From Symbiodinium microadriaticum (taxonomy: Eukaryota; Sar; Dinophyceae; Suessiales; Symbiodiniaceae), in contig LSRX01000828.1 in NCBI GenBank assembly GCA_001939145.1, positions 62,001 to 126,000 of the forward strand: a stretch of 64,000 nt of DNA, given 5' to 3'. The position numbers and the translations under genes are program-made. Below the pieces are notes generated by a model, which was not told the origin of the DNA, made no database searches, and saw only the letters and a list, made by a program, of their open reading frames with translations. Position 1 is the stretch's first letter. Each line of letters opens with the position of its first letter. Positions 11,549 to 23,737 of the stretch are shown here, in pieces.

Positions 11549-12150
11549 CCCACCACCCGCACCACAGGGCGGGGCCGGAGGAAGCATACTAGGGGGGCTA
11601 AGGGGGGGTACCATGGTATACACCCGAAATCCTCGTGAGGGTCGTCACATTTGTCTCAAAAGTGCCCACAGTCACAAGATGGGCCCCCCGAACCGGGGAT
11701 CCTCGTGAGTGTTGGGACTTCTGAAGCTATGCAACTTCGTGGTGTGTCCAAAGTGGCGACACTCACCTGGATTGGCCACGATTTCGATCTGCGCCGCGCC
11801 CCGCTGCTGACCCTCAACCCTAAACCCACCACCCACACCACAGGGGGCGCGGGAGTGCAAACCCTAAACCCAACACCCACCCCACGCAACAGGGAGGGGG
11901 AAGGGATTAAACACTAAACCTGAAACCCGCCACCGCACCATGCCACATTACAGGGAGGGAGAGGAGGGGGGGGGTTAAACCCAAAACCCACCACCACACC
12001 ACAGGGGGATGAGCGGGGGTTAAACAACCCGCGTAAATAACCACCCCACCACCCACACCACCCACACCACAGAGGGGGAAGGCAACAATAGGGCCCGTAA
12101 GGGGGGGTAACCATGGGGGAGGGGGGGGGGTCGGGCGACGCTACACTATA
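11549..12150. repeat. GC-rich block with degenerate CCCTAAA / CCACCACACC repeats
   Basis: A C-rich block on the plus strand with repeated CCCTAAACCC, CCACCACCCACACCACAGGG and poly-G runs. The ACCCTAAA words match the C-strand of the Arabidopsis-type telomere repeat also used by dinoflagellates. It is embedded in AT-rich DNA on its right and abuts the N gap on its left. No gene is supported. Confidence 0.7.
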
Positions 12151-13149
12151 CATACATATATTTATATATATCGTAATTCTTCTTGATGAGACTATAGAAA
12201 AGAGAATAGATAATTCATTATCGAGATCTCATTATTTTTCTATACTTGATAGATATATCTCTTACGATATTCTCTGTTTTAGATTTATTTTATTTTCAGA
12301 TTTGATTAAGAAAAATCGATATTGATTTTTTCTATTCTTATATGAGCTATAAGATCTTCATAGAATTTTAAGATTTGAAATTGAAATTATTTCAGAATAT
12401 ATATTATAGTTATATCTATATGGGAGAGATCTTTTTCCCTTTATCATAAGATATGAAAATAAATTGATAATATTATTTGTTTGATTACGATAGAATATTT
12501 ATTTAATATATTTGTCTATGAGAGATTTGGAATTTCAAATGAAATTATATATTCAATATAATATTGAAATTGATGATAATCGGATATATTTGGAGATTCA
12601 ATGAAATTAAATATAATATCGAAGAAATATTTGAAGAGATGGAGATTATAGATATAAGATTAATTTGGTCATATTATGGCAATCTTCATAAATATAAATC
12701 TCAAATTTTCTAGATATTTTGATATCGTTTAAAGATATGCAATAGATAATAATTTGATTATCAGAATTATTGAGAATCTATATTTTCTTTCATTCATATT
12801 CAAAATAAGGCAAGATTTCAAATCTCGCATATATATTCTTAATAAATCGATATTGAATCTCTGATATTCTGATTTCATATCGTCTTCCTTATAAACATAA
12901 TTTAATGATAAGAACATTAATTAATAACTATATCTTTGAGAACAATTCTGATCTCGATTCATTCAAAACGAATTGCTCTGAATTCTCATATATATATGCT
13001 ATCTCCCCCGGATACTTAGATCTATTCTTGTTCTTCAGGAGAATGAATACCAAATTATGACTACTGGAGGACGGAGGGAGGGGATCGATGGAAATTCTTG
13101 GTCTTATCAATGCTTTCCATGATTTCTCGTAGATAAATCATGGAAAATA
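12151..13149. other. AT-rich segment without genes
   Basis: Highly AT-rich, with many GATATA/TATATC words and stops in all frames. Nothing recognisable. Confidence 0.6.
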
Positions 13150-14345
13150 TTGACTTTCAATAATATTTCCATTAATTTCAAATAATTTCCATGATTTCCC
13201 GAATGGCTCTCGGTCACGGGATTTCCCGAAAATCATGGAAACTGCTGGGATTTTACCAGCATTTTCTATGAGTCAATCGGAAAATGGTGATTTTCTCCAA
13301 TATTTCCAATAATTTTCATGATTTTCCGAACTATGACTCTGGCTCACGGGATTCCCCGAAAATCATGGAAATTCTTGGCTTTACCAATATTTTCGCGAGC
13401 CAGTCATATTTCCCAAGATTTCTAATAATTTCCATGATTTTCCGAACTATGGCTCTGGCTCACGAGATTTCCCGAAAATCATGGAAATTGTTGGCTTTAC
13501 CAATATTTATTTTCCGTGAGTCAATTATGGAACATATTGATTTTCACCAAGATTTCCAAGAATTTCTATGATTTTCCGAATTATGGCTCTGGCTCATGGG
13601 GTTTCTCGAAAATCCTGGAAATTGTAGGATTTACCAAGATTGTCCGTGAGCCAATCATAGAAAATATTGGTTTTACCAATATTTGCAATAATTTCCATGA
13701 TTGTCCGAATTATGGCTCTGGCTCCCGGGATTTCCCGAAAATCATGGAAATTGTTGACTTTACCAAAATTTCCTTCCGTGAGCCAATCATGGAAAATATT
13801 GATTTTCACCAATATTTCCAACAATTTCCATGATTTTCCGAATTATGGCTCTGGCTCATGAGATTTCTCGAAAATCATGGAAATTGTTGGATTTATCAAG
13901 ATTGTCCGTGAGCCAATCATGGAAAAACCTTGGTTTTCTCAATATTTCCAACAATTTCCATGATTTTCCGAACTATGACTCTGGCTCACGGGATTTGCCG
14001 AAAATCATGGAAATTCTTGGCTTTACCAATATTTTCCGTGAATCAATTTTGAAAATATTGGTTTTACCATCAATTTCCAAACTCGTTCTCTGGTTCACGA
14101 AGTTTCTCGAAATTCATGGAAATTATTGGAATTTTTTGTTTGCCCAATATTTTGCGTGAGTCAATCATGGAAATTGTTGATTTTATCAGTAATTTCCATG
14201 CTTTTCCAAATTATGGCTCTGGCTCACGAGGTTTCTCGAAATTCATGGAAATTATCGGAATTATTGGGCTATTAATATTTGTCGTGAACCAATCATGGAA
14301 ATTAATGATTTTATCAATACTTTCCATGATATCAAGTCTTTTTGC
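13150..14345. repeat. satellite array of about 130-bp monomers with internal hairpins
   Basis: At least nine diverged monomers. The CATGGAAA landmark recurs at 13234, 13364, 13480, 13614 (CCTGGAAA here), 13743, 13876, 14006, 14115 and 14244, spacing 109-134 and mostly 129-134. Each monomer contains ATTTCCATGATTTTC followed about 31 bp later by its exact reverse complement; for example 13824-13838 pairs with 13870-13884 (15 of 15). The loop carries GGCTCTGGCTC. Long open frames across the array (13284-14427) are by-products of the repeat. Confidence 0.9.
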
Positions 14346-16827
14346 TTTTGGGAGGGAACCCAAAGAAACTACTAATCTTAATAATACTCATCCGCGCCGC
14401 TTCCAACGACCTCACTGCCGCTCATGATGCTCGTCCGAAATCTGCGATGAACATATTTTATGTACTCATATTTACAACATGGGCCGGTAAGGTATTCGCA
14501 TCCTTGATTAAATTCAGTAATTTGTCCAACACGAAATTAGGAAATAATCTCTGCTTGAAGACATTATTATACGAATATCAATTTAGTATTTTTTTCTGCC
14601 TATCATATACAGTGTTATACTTCATGGCTACGGTTCGAGACTCTACTATAGGAAATTCATTGCTGTACAAACATGCCTATGTCGTTGATTTAATCACAGA
14701 CTTCCTAAGATATATCTATAAGATATTGTCTTATATCATATCTTTCTTGATATTTTTATCGGGAGACTTCAATCGTTGAATTTATATATTTTTATATATT
14801 TTTATTTATTTTCAAAAAAATTCTATCTCAAAAGACTAATATTTGCCCCAGAATTCTGTCATACATCATTATCAATTGGTCATCATTTGATAAATGCAAA
14901 AAAATTGAAATATATTTTGAATAATCTATGAATAGAATAAATACACAAGACCTGAACTATGCAGATAATTAAGATGAAATAAACTTAGACTAAATATGTC
15001 AAAGCAAAGTGAACCTTAAAAAAAGAAAAGCTAACAACGTCGACTAATAAATAACAGAATATATATCCTACACTATAATACACAATCACGGCATGTCGTA
15101 CTATATTTGACTTGGAATACTACCTATAACTACCCCAACAATTTAGAAGCAAGCAAATGTACTACTTGATTAATCATCATCTTATCAAGAGGTCTCATAA
15201 GCAAAGACGTGAATATTCAACAGATATTTAACGGCGGATTTATATATTCATAAATACAGGACTCAACAAGTGGTGCATTTTCTTTATATATAACGCCTGG
15301 CTATTATTAAGCAAATTTTTCTGAAAGACAAACGAAATATTCTGAATGGATAATCTCAGTAGTAATTGACTCAACGAATCCTGATTCAGAAATGACAAGA
15401 AACCGGGATATATATAATGCTAACCCGACTAGTATTGATGAAATATAATGACAATTTCAATCTCAAGATCTACGGCAATGATCAAAATATGATATAATAA
15501 TATTGCGAAACGAAATACGAAATACTAAAGTCATATTTGATTTAATTGAAATCGATTTAAAAGAATAGGCCGTATAGTAGTTTAGATATGTTTCAGAAAA
15601 AGATCAGAGATCGGATTCCAAAGATAATAAAGATTACATTTCTAATAAAAATATCTAAAGCTAGATATATCAAAGCGGACCATGATTGCTATTATTAACA
15701 AATATATATGAATCATTGTGCAGTGACGCGAAGATTAATGATTTTCGCCGATATAATGACACTATCTCACATTACGATTTATTCCATATATGATAATTTT
15801 AAGCAATGAACACAGTGACTAATTCGTATATCAGGTTGCAAAACCCAGCAGCAAGACTAGTATTATGAATGAACAAATGAATATTCCATAAATATATGAC
15901 TATCTATAAGATATAACGGCAATCAACTAAATAAAGTCATCATCCGCCTTAATACGAAATCTATATGAGAGGTCACGAAGATCCTATAATAAGATTCCAT
16001 ATCAAATAAAATTATTTATTTTCGTGAGCTTCAATTGGCCTACTTCGCCATTTCGCCATTTATTTATTATTAAATGTCGGCTCCTCGCGGCCACCGATAA
16101 TATTAACAGAACAATTCTTCCTAAGAAATTGAGTTGCCGCTAAAATAATATGAACCTCCAAGAAGTGGTTTTTAAAACTTCTTGGACTCTATATCGATGG
16201 CTAGTGTACATATGAAAGGCGGATTATAATAAGACCTTGACTCGCTAGTGAAATAATCGTGCGATAATCTCAGAACAGACTCAATCTAAGCAATATATTC
16301 CTTGTCGCAAGTACGTTACCAAATATCATTCAATCGCACAGAAATCCCCTTAAATAACATAGAAACGAAAACCTAGGTACCTAAAGAGAGGGGGAAATAT
16401 ATATATTATAATATATTATCTTCGATTTTTGTTGTTTAATAATATTTTCAAGAATTATATCATAAAGATTTTTAATTCGATCAAAAAAATTATAAAATTT
16501 AACAAATATCCAAGATTTTTTTTAAAAAAATATAAAAATATTTTTTAATCTCTTAAAAACTATATTTTTTTCGCAAATATTCAAGATTCAATATTTTCTC
16601 TTGCAATTTATAAATAAAATCATATTTTTTTGAATCATTATATAGAAAAACTAAAAAAAATAAATAATTATCTAATCACGAAAATCAAAAATTCTAAGAT
16701 AGAAGAGCTATATATATATATATATTTATATTTAATCGGATAAAAAATTTTTCGAAAATTATTTTTCAATATATTTATACATTATTTTATCAGGCTTCCT
16801 TTCTTTTACTTCTTTTAATTCTTTTAT
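14346..16827. other. AT-rich segment, one weak open frame
   Basis: AT-rich throughout. A 145-codon frame at 14342-14779 contains a hydrophobic, Leu/Ile/Tyr-rich protein that begins inside the end of the satellite and matches no family I recognise. Given the composition I do not call it a gene. The remainder to 16827 shows only AT-rich unique-looking sequence. Confidence 0.5.
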
Positions 16828-16828
16828 N
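16828..16828. other. single N at a composition boundary
   Basis: One undetermined base exactly where AT-rich DNA gives way to a GC-richer block with telomere-like repeats. It may mark an assembly join. Confidence 0.9.
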
Positions 16829-19800
16829 CCAGATGAACAGTAGGACGTAAGTTTTGGTTTTTGAAGTTTAGGGTTTAGGGTAGGATACTTCGTGGGGAGT
16901 CCAGGCTGTTGGGTCCTTAATAGGTATTGGGTATTTGGGTCCTCCTTGGTCTCAGCCACTGCTGAAAGAGCCGGGAGGCCCGCCACCCCCACCAGATTCT
17001 GTTCTAACCCGAGCTCTTAACTTCTGTGTTCTAGAAACCGCAGACCGGAAACCGCATCAATGCATCAACCCTTTAAGAACCCTATGAAAGCTCACAAAAT
17101 CATTAAAATCTCGAAGCCCGGGACTCTAAACATTGACACCTCAGCCCTGGGCTTCGTTGGGTGTTGTTTTAGGGCTTAGGGTTTAAGGTTTAGGATTTAG
17201 GGTTCTGTTTAGGCCTTGTTGAGGCCCGATTTATGTTTCAGCCGCCCTCAAATTCAAAGTTCTCCAATACCCGACGTATAAATTCGTAGCAATCTGAAAG
17301 TTTTTAACCTTCTATTTCCCTGGCTTATTGGGGAAGTATGAATTAGGCTTTGGGTTTCGAGAGTACCACAGAGCCCAGTACCCCTACCTTCAATTATAAG
17401 GGGCTTCATATTAATTATGATTTAAGCTATATTCCGTAACCCCAAAGAACCTACCTTTTTAAGGACGGAAATCATAGTAAGGAACCCTGAAAACGTAGGT
17501 TCTTTTGGGTCCAGGTATTCCTCAATTAAAGGGTATCGGGCTCTCTGGGTACCGTGGGCTTCGGCTCGGGACGCTCTGAGGCCGTCGAGGGTTCCAGCCC
17601 GCTCCTGACATGAAGTTGGCTTAGAGTTCAGGTTAGGGCCGTTTAGGGTTTATTTGTTTTGTTATGTAGGCCTCTTTTTTTTTACATATGCTTCCTCTAG
17701 GATCCTCCATAAGCATCATGAGACCCGAAGTCATGAAATGGGACCCCTGTTTAACTTAATTAAGAGCATTGAAACCTAGGCCCTGGAACCCTAAAGCCCC
17801 GGCGGAGTGAAGAGTGCACATGTCCACTTTTAAAGAAGAACCCTAAAGCCCTTAACCCTAAATCCCTAAACCTTAAAGCCCCTAGACCCTAAACCCTAAA
17901 AAGCCCTCAAACCTAACCCCCAACAAACCCTAAACCCCCCAACTGGGAGCCTCGGCGCCGTGATGATGGGAATTATGGGCAATATTCCTAATTAGGGTCC
18001 TGAAGGGTTTAGGGTTTACCCTAAGGGCCCTAAACTATGGGGATTTATGGCGTATTCCTTATCATGGGCTAGGTGCCCCAGTTTAGTACCCTTTTGCCCG
18101 TTTTAGTTTGGGGTCCCCTTATTCAAACCGAACATTAAGAAAAAGGGTACCCTTATTATTAAGGGGTTACTGGGGAACCTAGTGGGTCTATCACTTACCT
18201 TTGGTTAGCAGGGAATGGAGGAATGGGAACTAGTATAAGTACCATTACTACCATGCTTCCATTCCCTACGAACCAAAGGTAGGATCATGGGTCGTTGATG
18301 GACTTATCTTGGCGTTCTTCTGGTTGACTCTTAGGACTTTAACTTTTTGGGGTTTCTATAGGAACTATAGTCAGGGAGACTAAAAGTTTAACTTTTTGGA
18401 GGGGTTCAGAAGTCAGCCAAGCTATATAAACCCTATACACCCTATATAAACCCTATAAACCCTATAAACCCAAAAAGCCCTATAAACCCTATAAGCCCTT
18501 ATTGTATCATCAACCGTCCGACCTGCAGGGCATCTCCAAGCGGCTGGCGAACGACTGCGTCGTGGCACTGGTGGAGTACTCCGAGCCTGCCTAGCCTGTT
18601 TAATTGTGGGTTTAGGGTTTTAGGGTTTTAGGGTTTTAGGTTTAGGGTTTTGCTGCTTGGCGTTTTGAGGGGTTTGGGGGTTTCAGGCTTTTGGGTTTAG
18701 GACTTGGAGGTTCGTGGGCAGTTACAAGTGGAGTTATAAGCCTTGTAATATGGATTATAAGTATACTTATGCCACTTATAACCCTACTACTTACAGCAAT
18801 AACTGGGAACGTCCAAGTAATGACTGTAGTCATTGTAGTGGCCTTGGAGCTTGTTGGGAGTCGAAAGTGTGCGTTTCTTGGAGCTGTGAGGTGCTGTGTT
18901 GTCTCAGCATCTTCATGCCAAACCTAAACCCTAAAAGACTCAATTGCCGTACTGTTGTTTGTAATCCGTGGCTCCATGGTTGTAATCAGCAAGAGCCCTA
19001 GACGTTCAGGCAAGGGGGTCCGCTAAGTGTATGGGGTTATAGTTTTCTGGAGGTCTGAAAAGCTAGTCGGAGTAAACCCGCGCCATCCCCACATGGTTCT
19101 AAAATCATAACCAAAACTCTTTCCACATGGAACAGGCCTCCAGCGAACAATTACCAAGCATGTACTTCCTCAGGAATCCGGCTCGAAGTTCGTTCCTTCC
19201 TGACATCAACTATGAATATCTATGCTGAGGAAACCCTAGATACCCTCCTCAATTCATTATATTCGGGAGGGAATCCCTAAACCCGAAACCCTACACTACA
19301 CTCTGAAACAAAGAGAAGCTCCAATCCGAATCCCTGAACTCCTGGCTCTGTGCGGGCGGCAGTCAGAACTCGAAAGAAGAAGCTCGAAACCCGAAGCTCC
19401 CATATCTAAGCCCTAAACAGTAAGCCTTCCAAGGGGACCCCCAGCACGACCCTAAACCCTAAACCCTAAACCCTTCAAGGAACCCCTCCAGTATAATCCC
19501 TCTTATGATACGCCTTAAAGAAAATCCCAAAGAACCCTGATAGATCCCTGCCAAGCCCTTCTTGGAGGCTCATGGGTAGTTTGAAGTGGGGCTGGAAGGC
19601 CCCTCATATGGGTTACACCTATAGCTATCCTGCTTAAAGCCCTCCTTACCACCACCCTTCCTAAACCCAAGCCTAAGCTTCCTAAACCCTACCCATCCCT
19701 AAACCCTAAACTTCCTAAACCCCTCCAAGCCCTAGTTGGAGGTATCATGGGTGATTCCGTGGGTAGTTCTCTAAAGTAGGTCCGTTTTTTGGTGCCCAAT

Positions 19801-20040
19801 ATACCCTAAACCCTAAAAGGGATCCTAATTTAAACAACTACCATGAAGAACCCTTATAGTGTCCTTACAGAAACCCTTGTAGATCCCTTTAAGGAACCCT
19901 TAGAAGGGGACCCTGAATTAGAGAACTACCCAAGTAAGCCCCTGTGATGTCAGGCGGCTCGGGGACGACTCCTGCGCCCAATGTGTCGCGGCGGTAGCAG
20001 CCCCAAGGTTTCCACTCTTATTTTGTTTTCAGGGCTTTTA
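16829..20040. repeat. interstitial telomere-like block (TTTAGGG / CCCTAAA, degenerate)
   Basis: About 3.2 kb of moderate GC flanked on both sides by AT-rich DNA. It is dense in TTTAGGG words (16866-16880, 17170-17210, 18004-18016, 18605-18655) and CCCTAAA words (17830-17940, 19445-19475, 19680-19740). Both orientations occur, interspersed with unique-looking sequence. At 18423-18500 a variant CCCTATAAA is repeated in tandem. Open frames are short and domain-free. It resembles subtelomeric or decayed interstitial telomeric DNA, not a gene region. Confidence 0.8.
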
Positions 20041-21482
20041 ATTAATATCGCCAATAATATTTTCAAAAAATCTTTTCAAAAATAATTTGCAAATATATTG
20101 AAAAATAATTTTCGAAAAAAATGTTATCTATATTTAATCATATCTATATTTTTATGCAAAAACTCTTCTTAAAAAAGAAATTAATTAAGGATACCGAAAA
20201 ATATATCACTTTTATATTTTTAGAATTATTAGAATATTGCTCAAAATTCTTTCAAATTTTATTTTAAATTTATATAAAAAAATAAATATTAATAGATTCA
20301 TATCGAAATATAAAGGTTCCATAAAATCATTCGATCAAATCAAATATTTTATTCTAGAAAAAAAAGAAAAATTAAAAAAAAATATATATTCTAATATAAA
20401 TTTAGTAAAAAAAAAAAGAAATATTCTATTAAATCAAAGTAACCTCATATCAATATTCAAAATTTCGCAGATAAAATTAATATTCTATCTCTTCAATTCT
20501 AATAAATTTAAAAAAAAAAATATTTTCTTAAAAAAAAAAATCCATTTAAAATTCTTATATAATTTCGTAGATACAGAAAGCTATAATTTTAACGAAACCT
20601 CTAATTCTATATTTCATTTTTATATTCAATATTAAAACGCACAAGATTAGAGTATTTCTTTTAATAAAAATATCATCACCTATTTATTTTTTTTTTATAT
20701 CATCAAATCAACGATATTTCATATATATAACCATTATAAATTAATATATTAAATTATAATTAAATATATATAATAAGATATTTCGTCATATCGAATATAT
20801 TCGAAATCCTAATCGAATAAATTCAGACAATAGACTTACACATATATATATATGTCTTAATTTTAGAAATCTAAATAACAAATTCTTCTTCAATTCATTT
20901 AGTGTATTAATTAATTAGAAATTCTATAATTCATATATCTCTTATCATAAAAATTCTCATCCATACTTCAAAAAATCATATCTCACCCGTAAATTTTTTG
21001 AGAGTAGAGATTCCCTCTTTCTCCTATAAATAAGAAATATTAATATTTTAGACTTTACTCAAATTTTTTAAATTTAAAGCATAAAAATACAAAATTACTA
21101 GTTTTAAATTCGATTTAGCAATTTAGAATAATAAAAATATATTTCATATTACAGGTTCTCCATGACTCCTAGCCGCCCCAACATCACCCCGCCCAATCTT
21201 CCACTCGCACCAGCACCCCCCCCCCACCCCTACCAAACCACACCATAACGGGGAGGCTAAGAACGCTGAACGCTTAAATATTTTCTATATATATATATAT
21301 ATTCACTTCCAATGTATAAAATATTTATCATAGAATCTATATCATAACAATATTATATATATATATATGTATATATCATTAAAATATCTATATGAATTTA
21401 ATACCGTTTTAATGAGCTGATCATATAATAATATAATAAAAAATTCAATAATTCATTCAAATAATAATAGAATAAATATACA
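20041..21482. other. AT-rich island, right segment
   Basis: Very AT-rich with long A and T runs. A 132-codon Lys/Asn/Ile/Phe-rich frame (20237-20635) is what random sequence of this composition gives and is not called. A C-rich patch at about 21155-21270 echoes the 11549-12150 block. AT-richness ends near 21482. Confidence 0.6.
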
Positions 21483-21484
21483 GG

Positions 21485-21545
21485 GGTTCATCTATTTCTA
21501 CGATTTGCAAGACTTATATAATTACATAACTTTCCTAGATGAACC
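21485..21545. repeat. inverted repeat at the right border of the AT-rich island
   Basis: GGTTCATCTA at 21485-21494 is the exact reverse complement of TAGATGAACC at 21536-21545, with 41 bp between. It sits where the AT-rich island gives way to genic DNA. Confidence 0.6.
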
Positions 21546-21610
21546 GCAACGCCAGCCAAACACAACGGACCAAAAACGTCAGCAGCCGCAGTTCCCGTTG
21601 GCGGCAGCTC

Positions 21611-21893
21611 GGGCTCATCATTTTTTAGATTTATAGCACCGAAAAAACTCCAGAGTGATGAGCCAAATGGTTTCGGCAGGACTTGGCTCATCATTTTAGA
21701 GATTTCAGACCCGAAAACTCCAAGCAAGCCAAATGGTTTCGGCGGCACTTGGCTCATTATGTCAAAGATTTCAGTTGCCGAAAACTCCGACATGATGAGT
21801 GGATGGTTCCGGCGGGACTTGGCTCATCATTTTCAAGATTTCAGGCCCCGTGCACTCTAAAATGATGCGCCATGTGATTTCGGCGGTGGCGCA
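21611..21893. repeat. tandem repeat of 65-70 bp units with internal inverted arms
   Basis: Four diverged units start at GGCTCATCAT or GGCTCATTAT (about 21612, 21686, 21751 and 21820). Each carries AGATTTCAG, a GAAAACTCC-like segment and a CCAAATGGTTTCGGC-like segment. In the first unit GGCTCATCA (21612-21620) can pair with TGATGAGCC (21656-21664). Confidence 0.8.
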
Positions 21894-23737
21894 TCACGGA
21901 TCTCAACTGCAAATTGGGGCTTGAATGTAAGAAGATCGTATTGGTAGGGCTGTTGATTCCCGCCAAATCCGCATGCAGCAGGGGGCTTGCAGCAGGTGAG
22001 TGCCACCAATTTCGAAAGGAGCCGCAAGGAGGAGGGATCCTGCAGCACTTACTGAGTGCAGCACATCATCGAAAAAAGATGAATTGGAAGCCTCGGGGGC
22101 ATGGATTGGACACGGCTCAATGCACCGTTGGCAGGATGCCAGTCCCTGTTGCCGAAAGCCAAGAAAAAACTGTTGACACCAGTAGTTGCAGCTGCATGTC
22201 GCCGCGAAGGAGCCATATGGCTACTTCGATGTGGACTCCTCACGCAGGACTCCTGAAAAGCATGCCACATTGTGGTCCGGGGCTTATATTGTTTGTTTTG
22301 GCTTTAATATGGATTCAATTGCATTTCCGAAGTTTTGAAAATTACGTGTTGTGCATGCCACAGGAACCAATAGTCTCGATGGCTTGTGGTCTCAATTAGC
22401 GGTAGTCCGCGAATTCGGAGACTGCCGCGCCGCCCGCCAGGAGGCTCGATGGCAATAAAGAAAGTCAGCGGAACCGAGCACTCGAGCCCGGAAACCACGG
22501 GAAGAAACCGCCCGGAGCGCAGGGGCTGCGGACTTCGTGCGCTCTGGATTTCGTAGAACAATCCAAGGCAGCAAAGACAGTAGCAAAGATTAAATCGACC
22601 GCTTGCAACTGTCAAAGGCAACGGTTGCTGCCCCCGGCTATCTGCGAGCTGGGAGATCATGGGCGGGATCAATCAAATAGGATATCAACTGGGAGACTTC
22701 GAAAGCCATACCACAAAAAGGCCTTGGAAATGGGCATGTTGGGCTCGGGCCGGAGCTAACACAAGCCTTGATCTTGGCTTTGCGATGTGTGGGCTCGTGC
22801 TGACCGCCGCAGTCATGTTCGCCTCGGAGACGGAGGATGACGCCGGAAAGTAGGGCCGCAGACTGGCCATGCGTGTTGCGCGGCCGCTGTGGAACTGAGG
22901 ACAAAAACGATTGCCGTTCTTTTTCTATGGCGGCCACCCTTTTGCCTTTTGCCCACGATCCCGCCAAAAACCCGGAACTGCGATGCCGCCTGTTTGGGCC
23001 TGTCTCCTATTTCGTTGGGGCTTCAGGGGTCGATCCAGATCTCCAGGCCAGGCAGTAAGTAGGTCTTCACAATTTGTCATTCAGGCCCTTTCCATCCCAT
23101 TTTCAATCTCGAACAACAGCAGCAGCAGTAGTAGCAGCAGCAGGTGTTCGTGGTCGTTACAGCAGCAGCAGCAGGTGTAGTAGTACCAATCGAACAAAAC
23201 GTAGTAGATTAGCGCTGTAGCTATATCGGCAGATCTAGCAGTCTAGCATCGTGCCCACGGTTTTGTAACCTCCTTCGATCGGAGCATGATTTGATATGAT
23301 CATCGTACATATCATATCATAGCTATTAGCCGGCATCGCGTTTGCCTCTTCTCCAAGATTGGCTGATTAGCAAGCCAGGTTATTCCGAGAAGAACGCGTT
23401 CCAAACCCAAGCCGATCTTTACAAAACCCTGCTGCTGAGATTTATTCGGCGGTGCTCGTACTGGTAGATGTCGACCAGAATCATCTTGCGGCACCTTGCA
23501 TGTACAGGCAGTGTTTGTTCCCCTCTCTTGCAGGGGAGGCAAGATTCGCCCTGCAGGTTCTTGGGAGGTCTTCGTAGCCAAACACTGATCGCGAGGACGG
23601 GGTTTAGAGAAACAAGCGCAAAGAGACTGGTTTGCCCCAGCCTCCCCTCGGCACAGTCTGGACTCGCTACCGCAGAAGCTCCAACCAAGTTCGCCGCTTG
23701 CATTGAGGCATGACAACCTCTTCGATGTGACAGAAGC
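21894..23737. other. intergenic region with a CAG/TAG microsatellite
   Basis: No gene is supported. A 161-codon plus-strand frame (21914-22399) starts with TTG and shows no domain. At 23117-23180 there is an imperfect AGC/AGT triplet repeat. A frame at 22659-22853 has a plausible hydrophobic segment but no family signature. Confidence 0.4.

Noticed and set aside
10918..11708. Long open frames of 215-241 codons on both strands
   Set aside because: They consist mostly of translated N across the 533-base gap.
13284..14427. Overlapping ORFs of about 60-110 codons with repeated NFHDFPNYGSGS peptides
   Set aside because: They are read through the 130-bp satellite and simply mirror its repeat; frames change from copy to copy.
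14453..14779. Hydrophobic open frame starting MNIFYVLIFTTWAGKVF as a possible membrane or mitochondrial protein
   Set aside because: No conserved motif of cox or cob proteins, and composition explains it; kept only as a note in the AT-rich segment.
20237..20635. 132-codon Lys/Asn/Ile-rich ORF starting with an in-frame alternative codon
   Set aside because: Composition matches random AT-rich DNA; no motif and no codon structure.
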